64,000 bases of DNA, from the NCBI GenBank assembly GCA_965226945.1, contig OZ245717.1, forward strand, positions 7,130,001 to 7,194,000. The letters are read 5' to 3'. The translations under genes were made by a program, and so were the position numbers. Under the pieces are notes generated by a model. The model saw only the letters and a list, made by a program, of their open reading frames with translations. It did no database searches and was not told the origin of the DNA. This DNA comes from SYLG01 sp965226945 (GTDB taxonomy: Bacteria > Planctomycetota > Planctomycetia > Gemmatales > Gemmataceae). Below, piece by piece: positions 17,028 to 25,581 of the stretch (its first letter is position 1; each line of letters opens with the position of its first letter).

Positions 17028-17840
17028 TCAACTTGCAATCGGAGCCGGCACCTGCGGTGGGAAGGTTTTCGCAAGCCATGCTTGCCAAACTGGTTCGGCC
17101 TGGGCCACGGCGGCCTGGGCTTGGTCGCCATAGAGGTAAAGCCGGACCGACAGGTAAACTTGACCTCCCATCGACATGGCGAAAAGGTGAGCGGTGCCCG
17201 TGGTCGGCCGATCGAGCCGGACGAGCAACTCGGGATACCCCGGCACGCCGATCGATTCCACCACGCCGCCTAAGGGTGGTGCCTCGGTGGGTGAATCGCG
17301 CCGTTCGCTCACGGCGGCGCCCTGAAAACCTAACCCCTCAAGAAGCGTGTCCCAGGCTTTTGGTCGTGGTTCGGGGGCCATGCCGTTGAACTGCGCGCCA
17401 TGGCTGGAAAGTCCGCGGAAGTGCTTGAGGTAAATGGCGAGGATGCGGAAAAATGCCGCCCACCCGTAGGTGTGGCCTTCGAACTCCTTGTCCCAGTTAT
17501 CGCTGTCGGCAAACCAGCTATGAACGACGCGCACCTTGCAAGTGTCGCCCGATACGGCTTGCACCGACCATTCGGTGGCCACGGCGCCAGGGCCTTCCGT
17601 CGTTTCCATGACAAAGCGGTGCGGCGGTTCCCAGGTTTGAATCTTCCCCGCCGATTCCATTCCCGGGCCAAAGTTGCTTGATGCCGTGCCGCCCACGCGC
17701 CCATCGACGCTGCTCGGAACAAACCACGAGGAAATTCCCGGACCGGTCGCAATCGCTTCCCAGACCTGTTCGGGCGTGCCCGGCACGTCGACTTCCGCCT
17801 GAACGGACCGCTTGCCCGAAGGATCTTTGTTCACAGGCAT
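17028..17840 (-). CDS. SRPBCC (AHSA1-like) domain protein
   Basis: 270 residues. The first ~150 form an activator-of-Hsp90-ATPase/START-like fold: 'VQAEVDVPGTPEQVWEAIAT', 'GISSWFVPS', 'PHRFVMETTEG', and 'GHTYGWAAFFRILAIYLKHF' at the C-terminal helix. The second half (from ~165) is a diverged repeat-like domain with a 'GVPGYPELLVRLDRPTTGTA' block. Such proteins bind small hydrophobic ligands; many are co-encoded with an ArsR regulator, which is missing here. Expression probably starts at the palindromic promoter at 18050-18080. Confidence 0.82.
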   Translation of the reverse strand: MPVNKDPSGKRSVQAEVDVPGTPEQVWEAIATGPGISSWFVPSSVDGRVGGTASSNFGPGMESAGKIQTWEPPHRFVMETTEGPGAVATEWSVQAVSGDTCKVRVVHSWFADSDNWDKEFEGHTYGWAAFFRILAIYLKHFRGLSSHGAQFNGMAPEPRPKAWDTLLEGLGFQGAAVSERRDSPTEAPPLGGVVESIGVPGYPELLVRLDRPTTGTAHLFAMSMGGQVYLSVRLYLYGDQAQAAVAQAEPVWQAWLAKTFPPQVPAPIAS

Positions 17841-18049
17841 GAGAGCTCCTTGATGGATTTGGCTTGAAGTGGAAGAGAAGGTAATGGATGGAATGGCTGA
17901 CCAATCGTCGGCAACCCTGGTCGCTTTTCGTTTTGGCCCCGGAACCTTCCGTACGCAATCTGGGCTCGACCTCCGCTCGACTGGACGACGTTTCGAACCT
18001 TGGCATAGGGGAAGACGTCAGTCAGGAAAGGTCCACGGTGCATGGCTCT

Positions 18050-18080
18050 ACTTTACATTGACAAATTGTTTTGTCAATGT
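18050..18080 (-). promoter_or_regulatory. palindromic promoter/operator for SRPBCC gene
   Basis: ACATTGACAAA (18055-18065) and TTTGTCAATGT (18070-18080) form a perfect 11+11 bp palindrome with a 4-base centre. On the minus strand the second arm supplies TTGACA (18072-18077) and TAAAGT at 18050-18055 gives a -10 at a 16-base spacing. A repressor bound here would cover the promoter. The leader from here to the SRPBCC start is ~200 bases. The rest of 17841-18404 contains no gene I can support. Confidence 0.65.
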
Positions 18081-18404
18081 TGCCACGTGGCATTGTGAGG
18101 ACTTTTGACGATCGGAACGTTCGGCCCGGCGCGCGAATCGAGAACCGCAGCCCGCCGAGTCACCTGGTCCATTCGTCTTGGCCTTGGAAAAATGCCTCGG
18201 AAGTCAAAGCAAGATTCCTGTCTTGGCCGGTTTCTTGCACATAATGATTTCAGGATGGAGGCGAATATGGGATCCCGACGGTGACCTGAGTCCAATGTTT
18301 GCAGAGTTGCAGCGGCAGCAGCATTGGATCATGACACATCCTTAGCTCTCTCGATAAGAGGAACTCGTCTGCAAGAATGTAGCAGAACCAGAGGAGGCGC
18401 CTCG

Positions 18405-18740
18405 ATGGACTGGCCATGGACCAAGAAAAAGCCGGAACCGGTGCGTCCACCCAAAGTGGGGGGCACGCGCGTCCCGGATCAGGTGCTCGGGATCGATTTT
18501 TCGCAGCCGCACGACTTCCATTTTCACTTCTATGGCGGCAAGGACGAGGTTTTCATTGGCTGCGTATTGGTGGGCTTCAGCACCCCCACCGACGATGGCG
18601 GTAACCGGGTGAGCGGCGGTGAATGGGGGCACGACCGCTGGCTCGTACTGAGACTGCCCGATGGCCGGCTGGTTTATGCTCCTCGCGAAGGCCTGCAGTA
18701 TATCGTTGAGTCAGCCCGGGCGGATGCGAGCAAGGCGTAG
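18405..18740 (+). CDS. small hypothetical protein
   Basis: 111 residues from ATG 18405, set by GAGGAGG seven bases upstream. The product starts MDWPWTKKKPEPVRPPK and has a compact beta-rich body (HDFHFHFYGGKDEVFIGCVL, 'GGEWGHDRWLVLRLPDGRL'). No signal or membrane segment and no family recognised. Good codon use and ribosome site support a real cytoplasmic protein. Confidence 0.6.
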   Translation: MDWPWTKKKPEPVRPPKVGGTRVPDQVLGIDFSQPHDFHFHFYGGKDEVFIGCVLVGFSTPTDDGGNRVSGGEWGHDRWLVLRLPDGRLVYAPREGLQYIVESARADASKA

Positions 18741-18843
18741 CGGTCGGTTGCCACGGTATGGAATTCTTTCACGAACCACTTGGCGCAAGTCGGCGGATTC
18801 CTGACGTTTTCGAGGCTCGAGCACTCCGTCATCGAGGTGGCCG

Positions 18844-19194
18844 ATGATCTACAAATGCTTGCGCTGTGAATACGAGGAGGCCCGGGGGTGTTTGCCTACC
18901 GTAACATGCGGCATTTTTTTGATGCTGCAAATGCTTGTGGCAAGTTATGGCCTCGTCTTGCTGATTCGCCTGCGTCCCCCTCCAGAGCCTCAACCGGCGC
19001 CGGACCTCGGATGGTGGGGATTGCTCGTTTATCCGTTATTGATTGCGATTACGGTATTTTTAATGCTAGTTAGCACGGCGATTCTGATTTTTTTGCTTGA
19101 ATTCATTGAGTATCTTATTTTCGCACTTCGCAAGTGTCCCAAATGTGGCGCGCGCCGCTGGTCATGGGGATACACGCAGGGGTTCGGGCTTTAG
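18844..19194 (+). CDS. small membrane protein with two Cys pairs
   Basis: 116 residues. An N-terminal CLRC pair (IYKCLRCEYEE) and a C-terminal CPKCGARRW knuckle flank two long hydrophobic stretches (about 19-41 and 58-92). If both ends lie on the same side, which two (or an even number of) helices would allow, the four cysteines could form one zinc ribbon at the membrane surface. Family not recognised; no operon partner evident. Confidence 0.6.
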   Translation: MIYKCLRCEYEEARGCLPTVTCGIFLMLQMLVASYGLVLLIRLRPPPEPQPAPDLGWWGLLVYPLLIAITVFLMLVSTAILIFLLEFIEYLIFALRKCPKCGARRWSWGYTQGFGL

Positions 19195-19322
19195 TCTCCA
19201 GCCCCCCAGTTGTCTGAAAAACCAAGGTGAAAATAGAAATAATAAATACAACGAATTCGATGGCAAAAAGATAGCTATGCAATCCAGGCGCATCCCTGGT
19301 CCCAAGCTGATCGCGGCAATGA

Positions 19323-20031
19323 TCAATTCTTGCGAAGCTGAGGTACGCGCACTGCGATGTCGTCCGAATTCACTTCCTTGGTGCGCATGCGGCCACCCGA
19401 ATCGATCCTGTCGGCGCCGATACTGTAAAGGAGATAACCGTCCTCTGGCGATTTGACATAAATAGGAAGGAGGCCTGAGTGGAGGTCGAGAGGCACCTCG
19501 TTGAGGTACGTCGGTATCATGGATTGAAGCGATTCAGGAAACGCACCGGTTTGTTGCCGAAATCTCGCCAGTGCGATGGCGGTGATCAGCAGGCGTCGCC
19601 GCATTTCGGTGTGGTCGCTTAACTCTTGGGTCAACATCGATGTTGTCTCCCCGTTCCGGTGGCGGCGACATGCGGAGCCGTTCGTAAAATGAGTCCGAAA
19701 AAGGCCGACCGCCAGGCGGTCTCGGTCCGGTCGCCTTCAACAGGGCCACGACGCGATTGTTTTCGGGGTCGACTCCTTTTGCCAGTTGCTGATTGAGTGC
19801 TTTCTCGTAATCGGGATAGCCGTCTTCATCGAGCGGCTCGGTGATAAAGGTCGTTTCCTGGGCGATTCGAAACCGGGGAGGGAATTGACCTGAGGCGAGT
19901 CGACTGACGGGAGATGGCGACCAAAACTGCCAGATCACGATTCCCGCCAGCCCGGCGGCGGGAAGCAGCCAGCCCCATCTCTTAAATAGCGTTCTGAATG
20001 GGTCCGTACCGGGACTGGGGGCGGCGGCCAT
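19323..20031 (-). pseudogene. broken secreted protein gene (internal deletion and frameshift)
   Basis: The 5' part (from ATG 20031, 'MAAAPSPGTDPFRTLFKRWG', one membrane anchor, then 'YEKALNQQLAKGVDPENNRV') and the 3' part ('RRRLLITAIALARFRQQTGA', 'FPESLQSMIPTYLNEVPLDL', 'GYLLYSIGADRIDSGGRM') match the two ends of a large planctomycete protein family whose members have several hundred residues between these blocks. Here they lie ~130 and ~100 codons long in different frames and join near 19650. Best read as a gene that lost its middle; the shortness is seen, the ancestral length is known from the family pattern as I remember it. Confidence 0.65.
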
Positions 20032-20568
20032 GATCAGTTTCTCCCATGTTTCGGGAAGGGGATGGCAAGGGATCAAAATCTTGAATCAACTTGGCGCGTG
20101 TGATGCTATCTCTTTCAGACTACTTCCATGCGGAGCTAGAGCGAGGGGGGCTGCCTGGATGGCGCGGAATTTTCGTGACGTTTTCCCCGGTGTTTTCTTC
20201 AGAAATCGGGTCGCCAACTTCTGTGAAGGATGATTCCCATCGCGAATCGCTGAATTCAAGGAGCCGTTTCCCCGGCCCTGGCGAGCAAATACCTTAATAG
20301 CGGGCAAATACTTTAATAGCCAGATAGCCGGTGCGCATGCGGAACGGTGAAGCTTCGACAAGTGAGTCGTTGCGCGAACGATGGCACAATGCTTGCTTCC
20401 ATCTGGCACAGGACCTATTGCCGGCGCTCTCCCTCAAGATGATTCCCCGAAGAAGGTAGAGCCGTTCGATATTTGGGTGCCTTGCAGCGTTTAGGAACGA
20501 ACAGGCCTCGGCACCCCGCAACATGCCCGGTCCTGTTATTTGAATTTTTTGGAAAGGACGGAACTCCC
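20032..20568. other. intergenic, short direct repeat only
   Basis: No gene is supported. A two-copy tandem of about 20 bases (GCAAATACCTTAATAGC and GCAAATACTTTAATAGC) lies at 20284-20322. Promoters for the downstream secreted protein may lie here. Confidence 0.4.
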
Positions 20569-21354
20569 ATGATGCAATGCATGATTTCGCTGGGGGCGCT
20601 GGCTGCCACGATGTGTGCCGGCCAGGAACAGGCGACGAACAGCGAAGTGCAGAAGTCCACGATTGAAGGTAAGGTTGCCTCGCTCTCCACCACCCAGTTG
20701 ACGATGATCGACAAGAAGGGTGTGCAGCATTCCCACCTGATCAGCCCCAATGTCATCCTGACGCTCGATGGCAGGCCTGCGAAGTTGGAGGAGATTGCCG
20801 CCGGCACGAAAGTCCGCGCATCGATTACGGGTGCCGAAAAGCGCGTGACCGCAATGGAAGCGATCAAAAAGAACCGGAACTTCGCCAGCTACCGGTTCAA
20901 GGGAGAGTTAATTAACTTGGCGCTAAGCCGCCTGGTCATGCGTACCGAAGACGGCAAAACCATTGAGAAAAAGCTCGATCCCGAGGCCCGTTTGATCCTC
21001 GACGGCAAGGAATGTAAGTCGGACGATTTGAGTCCCGCGACCAAAATCCGGGTCACGACGCAGGCTTCCGACCGCGATACGGTCATTGTGCTGGAAGGAA
21101 TCTTCAACAACAAAAACTTCCTGCCCGATTGCCACAGCGGCAAGATTGTGAGCATTGATGGCATGAGCCTGGTGTTGACCGACGACAACGGAGCGGATCC
21201 GCACACGTGTATCATCACGCCTGATGCGAAGATTACCTTTGGCGACAAGGTTTGGAAATTCACCGATTTGAAGCTCGGAATGAAAATTCGCCTCACTTCT
21301 CATCCCGATGACGACAACACGATCATCGAAATCGAAGGGCTCGATTCGAAGTAA
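20569..21354 (+). CDS. secreted protein with three tandem ~72-residue repeats
   Basis: 261 residues from ATG 20569. A short export segment (MISLGALAATMCAGQEQ) is followed by three related units starting near residues 35, 108 and 180. Each has the order 'K-V/I-x-S/N-L-x-L' strand, '(L)I-x-P-x-A-x-I/L-x-x-D/G-(G)-x' and 'L-x-x-G/A-T/M-K-I/V-R-x-T', ending in 'MEAIKKNRNF', 'LEGIFNNKNF' and 'IEGLDSK'. The pattern resembles small beta-barrel domains such as DUF5666. Probably periplasmic; function unknown. Confidence 0.75.
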   Translation: MMQCMISLGALAATMCAGQEQATNSEVQKSTIEGKVASLSTTQLTMIDKKGVQHSHLISPNVILTLDGRPAKLEEIAAGTKVRASITGAEKRVTAMEAIKKNRNFASYRFKGELINLALSRLVMRTEDGKTIEKKLDPEARLILDGKECKSDDLSPATKIRVTTQASDRDTVIVLEGIFNNKNFLPDCHSGKIVSIDGMSLVLTDDNGADPHTCIITPDAKITFGDKVWKFTDLKLGMKIRLTSHPDDDNTIIEIEGLDSK

Positions 21355-21615
21355 GGGACCCCCACTCAAAGTCGTTTAGTCAAGGAATCTCTTTCCTGCT
21401 CCGCCGGTTCATTCTGGCTCCGTGGGGAGAGTCTTTCCCCGCCGCCTGGCCGGGATTGCCTTGCGCAGGCGTACGGCTTGAGGTGGGATTGCCCCGGCCC
21501 CATGCGCGGAGGTAGCCTGATATGAGTACTTGGCGATTGGGCCGTTCAGGTAACTGCGGCTAGCCTGTGGAGATCGCCTAACCTCCCCGTGTGTTGATGG
21601 AAGGACCTCAACCCC

Positions 21616-22173
21616 ATGATGGTGTTCCCGCTCAGGAAGCCGTTGACGGTTGTTCTCGCGTTGATCGGTATTTGTTGCCTGCTCGCCCCGCCAAATGTTC
21701 TGGCACAACCACCCGCTGCTCGGACCGGCAATCTCCCTGGCCGTGGAACGGCTGTCGCCGGTCAGCCCAGTTTGTCAAGTAATGCCCTTTTAACGGATAA
21801 GGAATTGTTCCAGGGGAAGTGGCAAATCCTGTCGGTGGCATGGGACGGCAAAACGCACAAAAGAGAAGACAAATCCCCGCTTTGGAAAGCGACGTTTCAC
21901 AGTGATCTGGTGGTTCAGGGAGATCGTCTGGGCCACGGCAACAACCACAAAGGGAAATTTGTGCTTGATGAAACGAAGAACCCCAAAGAGATTACGGTGC
22001 AAGACGCCGAGGGGAAGCTCACGTTTCGCGGCATCTATGCTCTGGACGATTCCACATTGAAGGTGTGCATGAATGGCAACGGCAAGGATTCGCGCCGGCC
22101 CGAAACCTTCGCGTCGAAACACGGCGTACCGCAGGCCGTCATCACATTCAAAAGACAGCCTCTCAAACCTTAG
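21616..22173 (+). CDS. TIGR03067-domain secreted protein
   Basis: 185 residues. Signal peptide (PLTVVLALIGICCLLAPPNV LA) then, from about residue 58, the planctomycete TIGR03067 domain: 'LFQGKWQILSVAWDGK', 'KATFHSDLVVQGDR', 'FVLDETKNPKEITVQDAEGK' and 'GIYALDDSTLKVCMNGNGKD', 'RPETFASK'. This domain is abundant in Gemmata-type genomes and its function is unknown; a lipocalin-like beta fold is likely. It faces the broken kinase gene. Confidence 0.85.
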   Translation: MMVFPLRKPLTVVLALIGICCLLAPPNVLAQPPAARTGNLPGRGTAVAGQPSLSSNALLTDKELFQGKWQILSVAWDGKTHKREDKSPLWKATFHSDLVVQGDRLGHGNNHKGKFVLDETKNPKEITVQDAEGKLTFRGIYALDDSTLKVCMNGNGKDSRRPETFASKHGVPQAVITFKRQPLKP

Positions 22174-22229
22174 TGCCGTCACCGGCCCGCAGGAAAAACA
22201 CGGCCTCTGTCCACGGATGCCGTTTCGCA

Positions 22230-23178
22230 TCAGCAGGTTCCGCCGGACGAAGTGTGACTGGGTGCCAAGTCCGTATCCCGTCGGTGCCGCCGGAGGCAAG
22301 TTGTTGACCATCGGGGATCCAGATTCAAGGCGTTGATCCCGACTTGTTCTGGCCCCATGTAAAGGGGCGTACCCACCATCGACCCGAATGAAGTGAACAG
22401 CGTATTTTCCGTGAGCATCGTCTGCCCTTGCAAGGCCTTGGCCAGTCCGAAGTCGATGATCGTCGGTACCGTCCGTCCTTCAAGTTCGGTAACCAGGACA
22501 TTTGTCGGTTTGATATCTCGGTGAATGACCCCCTTTTGGTGGGAGTGCTGCACGGCCTGGCAGATTTGCACGAGCAGTTTGAGGCGTTCGACAATGGGAA
22601 GCCCCCGCTCGTCGCAGTATTTTGTCAGGGGAATCCCCCGCACCAGTTCCATCACAAAGTAGGCGGGGGCCCGCCGTGGTCGTACCGCCATCGAGCGCCT
22701 TGGCAATATTGGAGTGGTCCATCAGGGCCAGTGCCTGGCGTTCGGCCTCGAAGCGGGCCAGCACCAGCCTGGACGCCATTCCCGCCTTGATCAGTTTCAG
22801 AGCGACCAGCCGTTTCACAGGCTCGCGTTGCTCTGCCATCCAAACGCTGCCCATGCCGCCTTCGCCCATCAACTCAAGCAATCGGTAGCGGCCCGAGATG
22901 GTGTCGCCGGGAACCGCGACGGGGCAGATTGCCGTGTCGGTGCATTGGGTGCCGGGGGAATCTCGGGTGGCATTGACGGAATCAAGTAGCGGCGCATGGA
23001 GTGGCCGATCCAGAAAACTACCGGTTTCGTCGTGAGCGCAAAGGCGGATCTCCACCCTGGCCCGCAGTTCGGTATCGCCCGCGCATTCCTTTTCGTGAAT
23101 GGCCTGCCGAAGTGGTTGATCGCTGGCTTCGATTGCCGCCAAAAACACTGCCTGCACGCGTTCCGGATCGACCGCCAT
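22230..23178 (-). pseudogene. broken Ser/Thr protein kinase (WD40 type)
   Basis: From ATG 23178 the frame reads the usual N-terminus of ECF-linked planctomycete kinases (RVEIRLCAHDETGSFLDRP), then 'YRLLELMGEGGMGSVWMAEQ' and 'VALKLIKAG'. Near 22670 a frameshift moves the reading to the frame with 'YFVMELVRGIPLTKYCDERG', 'GVIHRDIKPTNVLV' and 'TIIDFGLAKALQG', 'GTPLYMGPEQVGINALNLD'. There the kinase stops; the C-lobe is missing. A third frame just downstream encodes 'PDGQQLASGGTDGIRTWHP', a WD40-like blade, suggesting a deletion joined activation loop and WD40 region. Not functional. Confidence 0.8.
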
Positions 23179-23349
23179 CGATTTGCACCTGAATGGAAGG
23201 CTCGTTTTTTCTCTAACTCCTCAATGCGACGATTTCATCCGTAGCTGTCGAAAAAAAAAGCAAAAGGATTTGCGAATTTTCTTCCGAAAGGCGTGCCGCC
23301 GTCCTCGATCCCATTGGTCGCGCCCAATCTGTGTGAGTTCGCTCCTCTC

Positions 23350-23912
23350 TTATGGTTCAAGAGCATTCCGAAGCCAGGCCCGGGCGTAATTCCATTTCTG
23401 CCGCGCCTGATACACCGTTATCCCCAGAGTGTCGGCGACAGCTCGTGACTCAAGCCGGCAAAGTGGTGCAGGTCCACGACTTTCGCCGCCACGGCATCCT
23501 CGTCGGAAAGCCGGGTGAGCGCATCGTCCAGCGCCAGTACGGGGTCAAGTTGATCTCCTTCTCAAGGGTCGATCCAGTCAATCCCCTGCCACTCTCCGCC
23601 ATGCTTGGTGCGCGCTTTGCGCCGTGCGTTTTCCGTGAGGATCCGCCGCATGGCTTCGGCGGCGGCGCCTAAGAAATGATGCACCCCCGCAAACTGGGGT
23701 TGTTGATCTGGCGTCGATGCTCCAGGCGAGACGAGCCTCAAATAAGCTTCAAGCACGAGCCCAGTGCCATCGAGTGTTTGCCCTGGTTTCTCCTTAACGA
23801 GCTTTTGCATGGCGAGCCAGCGCAACGCGGCACAGACAAGCGGCAGCAGCACTTCCACCGCGCGCCGGTCGCCTTGTTCGATGGCGCCTAAAATTTGGGT
23901 GATGTCGCTCAT
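23350..23912 (-). pseudogene. broken ECF sigma factor (planctomycete type)
   Basis: ATG 23912 opens 'MSDITQILGAIEQGDRRAVE', 'KEKPGQTLDGTGLVLEAYLR' and 'FLGAAAEAMRRILTENARRK', i.e. region 2 of the sigma family that accompanies planctomycete kinases. The frame ends at 'GIDWIDP'. Region 4 continues in other frames: 'ALDDALTRLSDEDAVAAKVV' then 'LHHFAGLSHEL', and after a further shift 'QARQKWNYARAWLRNALEP' with a stop at 23350. At least two frameshifts separate these parts, so the gene is dead. It sits upstream of the broken kinase, the standard order of such pairs. Confidence 0.8.
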
Positions 23913-24253
23913 TAGGTGAAATCGTATCCACCGCGGTGGTGACCGGGCAAAGTCAAAGATTTGCACAATCGATGATCGACAGGGGCAACGAGTGGCCTCC
24001 CGCTTCCAACCAAAAAAACTGGATGCTCCCGAAGCACACGAGTAACGCTTCCTCGAAGCTCCGATTGGCGCTATCCGTTCTGGCCGTCTTAAAAAAATCG
24101 TGGAAACGGTGTCGGCAACGATTCTTGTTTCCTAAGCTGGTATGAATTTCTTGGTCTGCCTATTTGGGCCAAAGACCGCGGACCAAGCAGCAAAGGCGCG
24201 ACCGTCAAGACGGTCGAACCAAGGAACTGGGAAGGTGCGAAGGTAAGCTCACC
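23913..24253. other. intergenic, no gene recognised
   Basis: Lies between the broken sigma factor gene (minus) and the 24254 gene (plus). Contains only short frames without domains or ribosome sites; presumably promoter sequence. Confidence 0.35.
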
Positions 24254-25306
24254 ATGGCGGACACGGGCATCGGTCTATTGTGGTCGCTGGAGCGACCCTG
24301 TGCCTTTCGATCGGGTGACCAATGGTTTTTGCCGGGCCAAACTTTCACGCAACTTCACACGCTTCAAGCGGTGGACTCTAGTCTGGCAAATGGTCGGATC
24401 GTTCAGGGGATCTGCGTCACATCGCACTACATTCGCACCGATAGCCTGGGGAGAGAGCACGAGTTTCCTTGTTCGGGATTTCGCATTGCGGATCGGTCCT
24501 ACGGAATGGGGAGCCTCGAAGATTTGCTTGCCACCTGCCGCAATTGTGAAGCAAATGCCGAAGGGGAACCTGGTCGCAAAGTGGCAGGGTGCGCCGGCTA
24601 TCTTGGCACCTGGCCATATTCGGGAAATCTCCATCGGCGCTTATGGGAGATTATTCAGCAAAGAAATCTGGAAGACCGACTTCGGTCCTTGTTTCCAGTG
24701 ACGAGGCCCCTCTGGTTCGGCTTTTGGATTCATTCGCCGCTTAGCCAGCGCCAGTGCGAGTTCTTATTTGAGTTGCTGATCCAAGGCGTCTGGCGCCTGG
24801 ATCATCCCGGCCGCAGTGAGGAGCGGCATTTCCTCAATGCATTGGAGGCGGCGATTCGATCAAATTTGCCACTCCATGTCCGCTTCAGCGCGCCTGGACA
24901 TACCGATTTTGGGCTCTACCGCGAGTTTCCCCACTGCCCTCGCTGCAAGGCGGGTACCCCAGGCAATTACTGGCACTATTTGGCTTCGAAAAATCCGCAT
25001 ACTTGCCAGGTGTGCGGTCATTCTTACATCCCCTCTGACCATGATCGCTACGAGAACATGGATTCGAGCTCGGACGAAAATGACGATCTCAAAACGCAGT
25101 TGGGTGAGGAGAGTTTCCGCAAATTTGTCGGGGCCTATCTCCTCCACCGTGGCTGTGAGCCGCACGAGGTCGAATGGGTCATCCAGGGCAAACGTCCGTG
25201 GGCCGAGATTCTGAAGCGATTGGGAGAACGTGCAAGGGCCGAACTCGAAGCCTTCTTGTTCAAGCACTTGGGGGGACGGAAAAGCGATCAAGTGGATGAT
25301 CTGTGA
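24254..25306 (+). CDS. hypothetical protein with zinc-ribbon-like segment
   Basis: About 350 residues from ATG 24254 (MADTGIGLLWSLERPCAF); the open frame begins earlier at 24164 without support. The N-terminal part has a Cys cluster (TCRNCEANAEG, 'VAGCAGYLGTWP'); near residues 255-285 'FPHCPRCKAGTPGNYW' and 'HTCQVCGHSYIP' form a four-cysteine ribbon. An acidic linker (SSSDENDD) precedes a C-terminal helical region. It looks cytoplasmic; no family recognised and no operon partner. Confidence 0.6.
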   Translation: MADTGIGLLWSLERPCAFRSGDQWFLPGQTFTQLHTLQAVDSSLANGRIVQGICVTSHYIRTDSLGREHEFPCSGFRIADRSYGMGSLEDLLATCRNCEANAEGEPGRKVAGCAGYLGTWPYSGNLHRRLWEIIQQRNLEDRLRSLFPVTRPLWFGFWIHSPLSQRQCEFLFELLIQGVWRLDHPGRSEERHFLNALEAAIRSNLPLHVRFSAPGHTDFGLYREFPHCPRCKAGTPGNYWHYLASKNPHTCQVCGHSYIPSDHDRYENMDSSSDENDDLKTQLGEESFRKFVGAYLLHRGCEPHEVEWVIQGKRPWAEILKRLGERARAELEAFLFKHLGGRKSDQVDDL

Positions 25307-25581
25307 AATCTCCGGTTTCGGTGAATCACCGGGGCCGTCGCTTTCGCCTTTCCCAACGAATTGCCTTTTATCCCGAGCTTTTCCCTGAATCCCGTTCGCT
25401 CCCCATCGCCTCGGTTGCTAAAAATAAACTACACCCCGATGTCGCCCACGCGTTTCGATCGTTTTGGGAGATTCTGACGGCGTTTTCAGGCCACTCTGGC
25501 TGTGCCGCTTCGACCCCGAAATGATTGGTTTTCCGACTAATCTGCCGATTTCCGAGTTCTCTCCGTTACCGAGGTAAGAAA

